Source: Rhizocola hellebori (lineage in GTDB: Bacteria; Actinomycetota; Actinomycetes; Mycobacteriales; Micromonosporaceae). From it: a DNA stretch of 34,264 nucleotides. Location: assembly GCF_016862955.1 (NCBI RefSeq), contig NZ_BONY01000093.1, positions 1 to 34,264 on the forward strand. Reading direction: 5' to 3'. Shown here in pieces: positions 16,360 through 22,933 of this stretch. The notes below the pieces were generated by a model, which was not told the origin of the DNA, did no database searches, and saw only the letters and a list, made by a program, of their open reading frames with translations. Every line of letters starts with the position of its first letter. Position 1 is the stretch's first letter. Position numbers and translations under genes: made by a program.

Positions 16360-17465
16360 AGGTGGTGCCTTGCGGCCACTTCAGCGGCCTGTTTGTGGCG
16401 GCCAGGCGTGTGCTTCAACAGGTCGCGGGCATGCTTGCGGAAGCCCCAGCGCGCGGCGATGTCGGCCGCCTGCCAGGAAAGCATGTCGGGTACATGCCAG
16501 GGCAGACCGGTGACCCACCGATCGACTATGGCGGCCCGCGACGTCGTGGAATCGCACAGGGGCAGCGCTTTGCGCACCAGCATGTGCTCAATACTCTCCA
16601 CTTTGGCGGGTACCGGGTCGTAGGCCGCCGACAAGATGCGCTCACCGGCGACGACCTGGCAGCCGTCGGGTTCGCTGGACCCGGCTGCGCCGATCGCCGC
16701 GACTTCGACCACCTCGATGGTGAACCTCACCCGGACGTTGACAATTGTGCCATCGCTGTTGTGGTACCCGATGCCGCTGCGCAGCCCGATTATCTGAACA
16801 AGGCGATCCTGCGCGCACAGCCGATAGAAGCTTGGGCCGTGCCGGTCATGAGCGTCGAAATAGGACTGATCATGTTCCGGACTCATCCGCAGCCGGCCAA
16901 CGAATCCGTGCCCGGCCATGATGCCGGCAACGCTGTCGGCAAGGTCGTTCATCGCCGCCGCCGGCATCGGCCGCTCGCGGGGGACCTGCGGGTCCGCGTT
17001 AATCGCAAGCAATGCCCGGATGGCCGCAGCCTGGACATCCGGCAGCGAAAGCAGACTCCGCACGAGGACGACCTCGCGATCGGCGTGGTCCACCGCCTCG
17101 ATGCCTGGCTGGTCGGACAAGGCATCTGCGAACCCGTCGTCGTACACCTCGGCGTATGACGACACGGTGTCGTCCAGCCCGACCACCGTGTTGCACCCGC
17201 CCTCGTCGGTCAGTTCCAGCTCCTCGACGCTGACCATCCAGCGCAGGTCGTTGACATCGAGCTGTTCTCCGGCGAATCGAGACACGGGCCGAGCATCCGC
17301 GAGCACCTCCGCGACCGGATCCGCCGAGGCGAGCGGCAGCCGTTCCGGCTGCACCGGCCGTCGCCGCCGTGTCAGCAAAACCATGATCACCGCCCAGACG
17401 ATGACACCCAAGGCCAGCATCAGCCGGGGCACCACAAGCAACCTCCACGACAGCCGGGCACGCAT
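16356..17465 (-). CDS. Membrane protein of unknown function
   Basis: About 369 residues from ATG 17465. One strong membrane helix lies near the N-terminus (LLVVPRLMLALGVIVWAVIMVLL), followed by TRRRR, which suggests that the large C-terminal domain stays in the cytoplasm. The domain has no repeats or motifs I recognise; visible segments include MSVEELELTDEGG, VVGLDDTVSSYAEVYDD and VDRWVTGLPWHVPDML. A longer form from ATG 17549 adds a short hydrophobic stretch and would overlap by ATGA the open frame at 17546-17770. It ends on top of the amidohydrolase remnant. Confidence 0.72.
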   Translation of the reverse strand: MRARLSWRLLVVPRLMLALGVIVWAVIMVLLTRRRRPVQPERLPLASADPVAEVLADARPVSRFAGEQLDVNDLRWMVSVEELELTDEGGCNTVVGLDDTVSSYAEVYDDGFADALSDQPGIEAVDHADREVVLVRSLLSLPDVQAAAIRALLAINADPQVPRERPMPAAAMNDLADSVAGIMAGHGFVGRLRMSPEHDQSYFDAHDRHGPSFYRLCAQDRLVQIIGLRSGIGYHNSDGTIVNVRVRFTIEVVEVAAIGAAGSSEPDGCQVVAGERILSAAYDPVPAKVESIEHMLVRKALPLCDSTTSRAAIVDRWVTGLPWHVPDMLSWQAADIAARWGFRKHARDLLKHTPGRHKQAAEVAARHHL

Positions 17466-17545
17466 CCCCACAGAATGAGGTATGACGGTGACCGCTGCAT
17501 ACCTTTCCTGGTACCGATTTGTGGCCACCCAGATCAAGGCGACGA

Positions 17546-17770
17546 TCATTGGAACGGCGAACGCAATCCGCTCAGCCCCTGATCAAGGTATCTCTGCGGC
17601 GCGAGCGGAGCCGCAACCACGCCAACCTCGCTGGCGCCGGAGGCGAGAAGCCCCTCGCGCAGCTCCGCGACAAGCGCTTCGAGCTGCGCCTCGTCGATCG
17701 TCGACCCGAACCAGCGGCGGAGCCGTTCCGCCGCTGGTTCGTCTCTGTGCCTACAGCTTGGCCGATAGCC
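17546..17770 (-). other. Open frame without a start codon, possible gene remnant
   Basis: Between stops there are 74 codons reading, in the middle, AERLRRWFGSTIDEAQ and LVAELREGLLASGASEVGV, then PQRYLDQGLSGLRSPF. The composition is protein-like, but there is no usable start codon and the hairpin at 17707-17741 lies inside. Its TGA overlaps an ATG (ATGA, 17546-17549) that could start the following membrane protein. It may be a degraded gene tail or chance in GC-rich DNA. Confidence 0.25.
17707..17741 (-). terminator. Strong hairpin after the small secreted protein gene
   Basis: A perfect inverted repeat with 15-bp arms (CGAACCAGCGGCGGA at 17707-17721 and its complement at 17727-17741) and a 5-base loop. 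It lies 10 bp after the stop of the minus-strand gene 17751-18194. There is no T-tract, as is common for terminators in high-GC actinomycetes. Confidence 0.65.
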
Positions 17771-18194
17771 TCAACGGCAACTCGCTGGGCGATCCGATAA
17801 TGATGATGATCGTGATGGTGCACTTGATCCGCAAGGGCGGGAACGAGATCGTGCACTTGATTTTGATTTTGATGCGCAGAGCGACTGAAACTACGTCACT
17901 TTCGACGGCGCCGCCGCCCGCGTTCACCGCCGACTCAAGCTTGGGGGTCAGATCGGCGTCGACGCTCGGCCACGCGCCCGCCGCGTCGTTGGCCGCCAGA
18001 ACGTTGCTGACTCCTTGCCGTGTTTCGGCGACGCTGGCCGCGACCACCTCCGCCGTCCTGGTGGACGGCGCGGCTACCGCGGACGTGGACAGGGGTACGG
18101 TTTCGGCGTAGGCCGGCGCCACCAGGCTGGGCGCGAGGCCGATCACGACGAGCACGGTCGTGGCCACCAGCCTGCGGTTCAAGGTGCTGAACAT
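17751..18194 (-). CDS. Small secreted protein with Ile/Lys-rich tail
   Basis: A 147-residue protein with a clear Sec signal peptide: LNRRLVATTVLVVIGLAPSL and AYA-ETV, so cleavage is expected after about residue 30. The mature part first has a helical Ala/Val-rich stretch, then an unusual tail of about 45 residues rich in Ile, Lys and Thr. The tail carries two copies of IKCTI, one after LRIKI and one after PPLR, and then a run of five Ile. The paired Cys could form a disulfide outside the cell. I do not recognise the family. A strong GGAGGAGGAAAG ribosome site lies 6 bp before the ATG, so expression may be high. Four 11-bp repeats lie about 55 bp upstream, and a hairpin follows the stop. Confidence 0.75.
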   Translation of the reverse strand: MFSTLNRRLVATTVLVVIGLAPSLVAPAYAETVPLSTSAVAAPSTRTAEVVAASVAETRQGVSNVLAANDAAGAWPSVDADLTPKLESAVNAGGGAVESDVVSVALRIKIKIKCTISFPPLRIKCTITIIIIIGSPSELPLRLSAKL

Positions 18195-18249
18195 GGGGGA
18201 CTTTCCTCCTCCGGGGGTCGAGTGGAAGTGCCACCAGCACAGCCGCCCC

Positions 18250-18293
18250 CTGTTGCCGATCGGTTGTTAACCGGTTGTCATCCGGTTGCCGTC
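18250..18293. promoter_or_regulatory. Four 11-bp direct repeats (response-regulator-like box)
   Basis: CTGTTG, CGGTTG, CGGTTG and CGGTTG begin at 18250, 18261, 18272 and 18283, an exact period of 11 bp, about one DNA turn. Such arrays are the binding pattern of OmpR/PhoB-type response regulators. The array lies 56 bp before the small secreted protein gene (minus strand) and 86 bp before the diacylglycerol kinase gene (plus strand). Confidence 0.55.
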
Positions 18294-18379
18294 GGCGTGG
18301 CATGGAGATGAGGTGAGGAATAGGTGTGGGGCCTGTGACGAGGAGCCGAATCGGGCCACCCGTCGCCTATCTTGCGCGA

Positions 18380-18781
18380 ATGAAACAACGCAGCAATGAC
18401 GGTCGCCGCAATTCCGCCGGCCGCGGGGCTGTCCGGTTGGGCCGCAGTTTTCGCTTCGCGACACGCGGTATCTGGGTGGCGCGGCTTGGCGCGAACTTCA
18501 GAATTCACCTAGTGTCGGCTGGCGGCGTGGTGTTCCTGACGGTCGCGCATGGGATCACCGGATCGCACCTGGGATTGGTGGTGTGGAGTATCGCGGCGGT
18601 GCTCTCGGCCGAGCTGATGAACACAGCGGTGGAGCGGACGTGCGACTTCATCGCCGAGCTGCACGGCATCGATCGAGATCCGCGGATCAGGGACATCAAG
18701 GACCTTGCCGCCGGCGCCGTGCTGGTGGTGGCGTTGGCAGCGTTGGTCAACGCGCTCATCGTGTTCGGCCCGCGCCTCTAG
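18380..18781 (+). CDS. Diacylglycerol kinase (prokaryotic, membrane type)
   Basis: A 133-residue membrane enzyme with the prokaryotic diacylglycerol kinase pattern: SFRFATRGIW, NFRIHLVSAGGVVFLTVAHG, ELMNTAVERTCDFI with the active-site Glu-Leu-x-Asn-Thr-x-x-Glu, and IKDLAAGAVLVVALAAL. Three membrane helices are visible. It would phosphorylate diacylglycerol or undecaprenol at the inner membrane; the subgroup cannot be decided here. ATG 18380 is chosen from the family start; the frame is open back to 18326. It converges on the HAD gene, 10 bp away. Confidence 0.88.
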   Translation: MKQRSNDGRRNSAGRGAVRLGRSFRFATRGIWVARLGANFRIHLVSAGGVVFLTVAHGITGSHLGLVVWSIAAVLSAELMNTAVERTCDFIAELHGIDRDPRIRDIKDLAAGAVLVVALAALVNALIVFGPRL

Positions 18782-18791
18782 CCCGGCGGTG

Positions 18792-19295
18792 TCAACTCGG
18801 GGAAGGGTTTTGGCGTAACCATCGCTCGACCGCGGCGAGGTCCGCCTCGGTCAGTCCAAAGTGGGCGTCGATGCGGAACAGCAGCGCCGGGCCAGGGTGG
18901 TTTTCGGCCACCCAGGCGCGATCCGTGCCGGTGATCTCGTCGTCGATCCAGACGAAAGGCCTTCCCGCGGCCACCTGCACCAGGGTTTCGGTCTTCCAAT
19001 TCAGCGGGTACCGTTCCGCCGCGTCCAGCTGCGGCTCCTTCAACTTGACCACCGGCAGCCGGGGTAGACCAAGCAGCGGTGAGATGACCTGGTTGGCCTC
19101 ATGCAACCATCCGGTGGCCCACATCAGCTCGGCCGGCAGGGCAAGCAAACGCGGGCCTAGCGCGAGGTTGATCCGGCCCAGGCTCGGGTTCGCCTGCTCC
19201 TGCCGCACGGCCCAGACCTCGGCCGGATCGGCAGGCATCACCGGATCGTAGGGGATCAGAGTCCCGTCCACGTCAAGGAACAGCAGTGCGGCCAT
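18792..19295 (-). CDS. HAD family hydrolase
   Basis: A 167-residue protein beginning MAALLFLDVDGTLIPYD, where the first Asp of DVDGT is the HAD nucleophile. The last motif is VWIDDEITGTDRAW, with the metal-binding acidic pair. No cap domain insertion of note is present, and the protein is small for the family. It is likely a cytoplasmic phosphatase of unknown substrate. The frame extends upstream to 19361, but the motif spacing favours ATG 19295. Confidence 0.85.
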   Translation of the reverse strand: MAALLFLDVDGTLIPYDPVMPADPAEVWAVRQEQANPSLGRINLALGPRLLALPAELMWATGWLHEANQVISPLLGLPRLPVVKLKEPQLDAAERYPLNWKTETLVQVAAGRPFVWIDDEITGTDRAWVAENHPGPALLFRIDAHFGLTEADLAAVERWLRQNPSPS

Positions 19296-19392
19296 GGTTG
19301 CACGATAGACAGTCGCGGCAAGCCGCGCGGCCAGCGCTCCGCAGCGGCCGGGGCCGGCCAAGGTGCGGTAGAGCGACAGCTAGCTGGGCAGT

Positions 19393-20028
19393 GTGGCGAA
19401 AACCTCGACGTCCTCGCCACACTGCCGGGCTGGTGGATGGACTACGTTGCGAAGTGTGTCCACGTTGTCCGTGCCGTTTCAGGTGTCACTGTTCTGCTGG
19501 TTCCTCTTCGAAATAGCCCTGCTCATACGTGATCTTGTGCGGGGCAAGGTGTGGACAGGTCGCGATCGCGGCACGCGTCTGATCGCCTCCGTGTCCCTTA
19601 TAGGAGCCGTCTTCACCGGGTGGGTGACCTCTGGTTTGGTGCCGGGGTTGGCTACCCCAGCGCCGCGGGCGTTTGCCTTCGCCGGCCTCGCCGCGATCTG
19701 GGTCGGTCTTGCGGTGAGGGCCTGGGCGGTGCTGGCGCTGGGCGGTTCATTCAGCACCTATGTCCAGGTCGAGACAGAGCAGACGATCGTCACCCGCGGC
19801 CCTTACCGGTGGGTGCGCCACCCCTCTTACACCGGCCTGCTGCTGATCGTCCTCGGATTCGGCCTCGGCGCAGCGAACTGGTTGTCCCTGGCGATCTGCG
19901 CCATCGTCCCCTTTCTTGGGCTGCTGCCGCGCATCGCGGTCGAAGAGTCCGAACTCGTGCGGGTGCTCGGCGACCGGTATCGCAGCTATCAAAAGCAAAC
20001 ACACCGCCTGCTGCCTGGATTATGGTGA
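19393..20028 (+). CDS. Isoprenylcysteine carboxyl methyltransferase-like membrane protein
   Basis: A protein of up to 211 residues with about five membrane helices and the family signature near the C-terminus: TRGPYRWVRHPSYTG, followed after two helices by EESELVRVLGDRYRSYQKQTHRLLPGL. This is the SAM-binding part of the ICMT/PEMT superfamily, whose bacterial members methylate lipids or small molecules in the membrane. Both GTG 19393 and GTG 19456 are possible starts, and the second is closer to the usual N-terminus. The end overlaps the convergent NTF2-like gene by 9 bp. Confidence 0.85.
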   Translation: MAKTSTSSPHCRAGGWTTLRSVSTLSVPFQVSLFCWFLFEIALLIRDLVRGKVWTGRDRGTRLIASVSLIGAVFTGWVTSGLVPGLATPAPRAFAFAGLAAIWVGLAVRAWAVLALGGSFSTYVQVETEQTIVTRGPYRWVRHPSYTGLLLIVLGFGLGAANWLSLAICAIVPFLGLLPRIAVEESELVRVLGDRYRSYQKQTHRLLPGLW

Positions 20029-20433
20029 CGTCTTGGACCAGGCCAGCGTGAGCTGCCCCTCGCGGAATCGCCAGCCCGCCGGCGTTTTCACCACTCGGTA
20101 GGCCAGCCGCAAGCCACTGCTGCGGTGAGGCGCCTCGCCAGCGCGGAAGTAGTGCACGAGCTGGCTCGCGGAAGCCCGTACCTGATCGCCGTCGACGGTG
20201 ACCAGCACATCGCTGTTGACATGCTGCGTATGCTCACCTTCCACTTTGGACGTTCTGAGGAATGCGAGCACCTCCTCGATGCCGTGCAGTTCCGCGCGGG
20301 GTGAGCGCACCACCACGTCGTCGGCGTAGACGGTATTGATGTCGTAAATCCTGCCGTCGTCAAGCAGGCGGGCGAGACGGGCGAACAGCTCGGCGATCTC
20401 GACACGGTCGGCGAGCTCGATGGTGGCGGACAT
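20020..20433 (-). CDS. NTF2-like (SnoaL-type) protein
   Basis: A 137-residue cone-fold protein: an N-terminal helix pair (EIAELFARLARLLDD), then DINTVYADDVVVRSP, GIEEVLAFLR, THQ-type strand HTQHVNSDVLVTVDG and a last strand GWRFREGQLTLAW. SnoaL-type proteins bind or turn over small hydrophobic molecules. The ATG has a strong AAGGAGACGAC ribosome site. It is divergent from the MarR gene with two operators between them, so it is the probable target of that regulator. Confidence 0.85.
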   Translation of the reverse strand: MSATIELADRVEIAELFARLARLLDDGRIYDINTVYADDVVVRSPRAELHGIEEVLAFLRTSKVEGEHTQHVNSDVLVTVDGDQVRASASQLVHYFRAGEAPHRSSGLRLAYRVVKTPAGWRFREGQLTLAWSKTSP

Positions 20434-20444
20434 GTCGTCTCCTT

Positions 20445-20461
20445 CGTTGGTGTTGCCAATG
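20445..20461. promoter_or_regulatory. MarR operator 1
   Basis: CGTTGGTGTTGCCAATG is a 17-bp inverted repeat with one mismatch. It lies just before the ribosome site of the NTF2-like gene, downstream of that gene's predicted transcription start at about 20466. It repeats operator 2 with one base changed. Confidence 0.65.
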
Positions 20462-20473
20462 TTTGTGAGACCA

Positions 20474-20503
20474 ACGATAGCGAAGAATCGTTGGTGTTGC
20501 CAA
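20474..20503 (-). promoter_or_regulatory. Promoter of the NTF2-like gene
   Basis: On the minus strand TTGGCA (20498-20503) and TATCGT (20474-20479) are separated by 18 bp. The -35 box is inside operator 2, so the MarR protein would block polymerase. Confidence 0.45.
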
Positions 20504-20505
20504 CG
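20489..20505. promoter_or_regulatory. MarR operator 2
   Basis: CGTTGG-TGTTG-CCAACG is a perfect 17-bp inverted repeat. It lies 44 bp (four DNA turns) from operator 1. It precedes a TAGGCT -10 box (20510-20515) of the MarR gene, whose GTG at 20523 would then be at or next to the transcription start. Confidence 0.7.
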
Positions 20506-20522
20506 GTGTTAGGCTGGCTGGC

Positions 20523-20984
20523 GTGAACGCAGTTCCTGAGCGCCTGACCTCAAAGCCCAGCTGGCTGATCACCCAGCTGGCCACGCACGCCCGACGCCTG
20601 GCCGCTGACGGTCAAGCTGCGACCGGCTCGGGCGCTTACCACTACCGCGTGCTGGCGACGCTGCAGGAGTTCGGCGAATCCAGCCAGATCGAAATCGCCC
20701 GCCGGGGCAACCTGGACCGCAGCGACGTGGTGGCGGCGATCAACGAGCTGGCTGAAGAGGGCTTCGTCGATCGAACCGCCGACCCGGCCGACCGCAGGCG
20801 CAATCTGGTGCGCCTGACCAGAGCCGGAACCCAGCAACTGCGCCGGATGGACCGGGTGCTGGACAAGGTACAAGATGATCTGCTCGAGCCGCTGTCTCCT
20901 GGGGAACGAGCAACGTTGATCCGTCTGCTGACCCGGCTGCTCGTGCATCACCGGCCCGACGCTGTCGGCCAGCTGTCGAGGTAG
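20523..20984 (+). CDS. MarR family transcriptional regulator
   Basis: A 153-residue winged-helix regulator. SSQIEIARRGNLDRSDVVAAINELAEEGFVDRTADPADRRRNLVRLT is the standard MarR recognition helix and wing, with the DxRxR wing present as DPADRRRN. Dimer helices flank this core. It starts with GTG 20523. Divergent orientation and two operators point to control of itself and of the NTF2-like gene, probably in response to a small molecule. Confidence 0.93.
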   Translation: MNAVPERLTSKPSWLITQLATHARRLAADGQAATGSGAYHYRVLATLQEFGESSQIEIARRGNLDRSDVVAAINELAEEGFVDRTADPADRRRNLVRLTRAGTQQLRRMDRVLDKVQDDLLEPLSPGERATLIRLLTRLLVHHRPDAVGQLSR

Positions 20985-21023
20985 CGGCGTAGCGACCAGC
21001 CGTCCCCGCCGTGTAGGGTGGAG

Positions 21024-21043
21024 CCAACCAACCAGTTGGTTGG
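21024..21043. promoter_or_regulatory. TetR operator upstream of the TetR-monooxygenase operon
   Basis: CCAACCAACCAGTTGGTTGG is a 20-bp inverted repeat with only its central bases unmatched. A TAGGGT -10 box (21014-21019) lies just before it, so the operator covers the transcription start at about 21026. It precedes the TetR gene by about 20 bp, which fits autoregulation of the whole operon. Confidence 0.65.
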
Positions 21044-21064
21044 GAGACGAGAAGGGTGGGGCGG

Positions 21065-21622
21065 GTGGCGGAGCAGCCTGATCGCCGGCAAGCGCTGATC
21101 CGGGCGGCGTTCTCGGCGATCGCCGAGAACGGCTTCGAGGGATTCCGGCTGCGGCCGATCGCTGCGGCCGTGGGCATCGACCATTCCACGCTGCATCACT
21201 ACTTCCCGACCAAGGCAGACCTGATCGCCGCGGTTCTTCACCACGCGACGGGTCAATTGGAGGGAACCATGCGTATGGATCTGGAGCCCGCCGCCCGGTT
21301 GCGCCACCACCTAGGCGAGATCGCGACGGCCCTCACCGCGCAGCCCGAATTGTTCATCGTGCTCGATGAGCTTGATCGTCGTGCTCGTCGCGACCAATCC
21401 ACCGCCACCACCATCAGAGACGACGAGCAGGGCTGGCGGGCCGCCCTCGCGACGATCTTCGAGGAAGGCGTCGAGCAGCGCGCCTGGTCGGTCGACCTCG
21501 ACGTCGACTCCAGCGTGGAGCTGGTGATCGCCACCATCAAAGGTGTTCGGCTGCGTCCCGAAGTGGCCGAGCCCGTTGTCGAGCAGTTGTGCGGCCTGTT
21601 CTCCAAGGAGTCCGGCTCATGA
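21065..21622 (+). CDS. TetR family transcriptional regulator
   Basis: A 185-residue regulator. The N-terminal helix-turn-helix reads ALIRAAFSAIAENGFEGFRLRPIAAAVGIDHSTLHHYFPTKADLIAAV, with the TetR HYFxTK ending. The C-terminal ligand domain resembles the TetR_C group of AcrR-like repressors. I chose GTG 21065, which has AGAAGG at a good distance; GTG 21056 is also open. Its stop overlaps the start of the FAD monooxygenase (ATGA), so both are one operon and the enzyme's substrate is a likely ligand. Confidence 0.92.
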   Translation: MAEQPDRRQALIRAAFSAIAENGFEGFRLRPIAAAVGIDHSTLHHYFPTKADLIAAVLHHATGQLEGTMRMDLEPAARLRHHLGEIATALTAQPELFIVLDELDRRARRDQSTATTIRDDEQGWRAALATIFEEGVEQRAWSVDLDVDSSVELVIATIKGVRLRPEVAEPVVEQLCGLFSKESGS

Positions 21623-22914
21623 ACGACGTGATCATTGTCGGCGGCGGCATCGGCGGCCTGGCGTTGGCCCAGGGCCTGCGCAAGCATGGCATCGGCGTCG
21701 CCGTTTACGAACGCGATCGGCACCGCGACGATCGTCTGGACCGCTACCGCCTCGCGATCAACCCGGCCGGCAGCCGGTCACTACGGGCCTGCCTGCCCGA
21801 CCAGCAGTGGCAAGCCTTCCTTGACACTGTGGGCCGGCCGGGCGGCGGCTTCGGTTTCCTGCGCAGCGATCTGCGGGAGCTGGTCGTGGTCGAGGACGAG
21901 ATCATGTATCCGCACCACCCGGACCCGGCCGAGCGCTCCTATCCCGTCGACCGCCACACGTTGCGGGGCATCCTGCTGGACGGGCTCGGCGATGCCGTCC
22001 ACTACGGCAAGGCGTTCGATCGCTACCAGCTGGCCCCCGACGGGCGCCCGACCGCGGTTTTCGCCGACGGCACCCACGCGGCCGGCGACGTCCTCGTCGG
22101 CGCTGACGGGATCAGCTCCCGGCTGCGCGCACAGCACCTGCCCCTGGCCACCCGCACAGACACCGGGGTGTTGGGAGTCGGGCTCAAACTGCCGCTGACC
22201 GAGGCCACCCGCGGCTGGTTGCCCGCGCGGCTGGGTCGGGGCATGAACCTCGTCCTGACCGGCGCACCATATTTCCTGTTCACTTCGGTGTTCGAACATC
22301 TGACGCCGGTAGGGGACGACTATCTGCTCTGCGCATTCGTCGCCCGCGCCGACCAGTTCCCGGACCATCCGCAGCACCTCGATGGCGCACAGCTCAAGTC
22401 CCACATTGCCGGGCTGATCGGCGGCTGGCATCCCGCGCTGCGGCGGCTCATCGACGCGTGCCCGCCCGAGGATGTGGGGGCATATCCGTTCCACGCCAGC
22501 GACCGGCCATCTCCGTGGGCGCCCTCGCGGGTCACCATGCTCGGCGATGCCGTGCACGGCATGCCACCGGCCGGGGGCAACGGCGCCAACACCGCCCTAC
22601 GCGACGCCGCCCTGCTTACCCGCCAACTGTCCCGGGCCGCCCGCGGCGATCTGCCGCTGCTGCAAGCGATCGGCCAATACGAGGCGGACATGCGCGAGTA
22701 CGGATTCGAGGCGGTCGACCTGGCGATGCGAACCCTGCGGCAGGGAATGGCGAGCAACCCGATCGAAACGTTCTTCAGCCGCCGCTGGTTTCGGCTGTGC
22801 AGCGTCTCGCCCCGGCTGCGCCGGATGACATTCGCCACCAGCTGGGCCAAGGTCAGCGCACCCCGGCAGTGGGAACGCGACGTGAAGATGACCGACGCTA
22901 TGGATGCCGGATAG
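21619..22914 (+). CDS. FAD-dependent monooxygenase
   Basis: A 431-residue flavoprotein of the p-hydroxybenzoate hydroxylase type. The N-terminal Rossmann loop is VIIVGGGIGGLALAQGL, the DG motif is VLVGADGISSRLR, and the second FAD motif is MLGDAVHGMPPAGGNGANTALRDA. Such enzymes hydroxylate or epoxidise small, often aromatic, molecules with NAD(P)H and oxygen. The ATG overlaps the TetR stop by 4 bp and has CAAGGAG 9 bp upstream. The C-terminus carries a basic helical tail (SRRWFRLCSVSPRLRRM) seen in antibiotic-modifying members. The pairing with TetR suggests detoxification or degradation of a xenobiotic. Confidence 0.92.
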   Translation: MNDVIIVGGGIGGLALAQGLRKHGIGVAVYERDRHRDDRLDRYRLAINPAGSRSLRACLPDQQWQAFLDTVGRPGGGFGFLRSDLRELVVVEDEIMYPHHPDPAERSYPVDRHTLRGILLDGLGDAVHYGKAFDRYQLAPDGRPTAVFADGTHAAGDVLVGADGISSRLRAQHLPLATRTDTGVLGVGLKLPLTEATRGWLPARLGRGMNLVLTGAPYFLFTSVFEHLTPVGDDYLLCAFVARADQFPDHPQHLDGAQLKSHIAGLIGGWHPALRRLIDACPPEDVGAYPFHASDRPSPWAPSRVTMLGDAVHGMPPAGGNGANTALRDAALLTRQLSRAARGDLPLLQAIGQYEADMREYGFEAVDLAMRTLRQGMASNPIETFFSRRWFRLCSVSPRLRRMTFATSWAKVSAPRQWERDVKMTDAMDAG

Positions 22915-22933
22915 CAGCGTCTAGACTGAGGCG

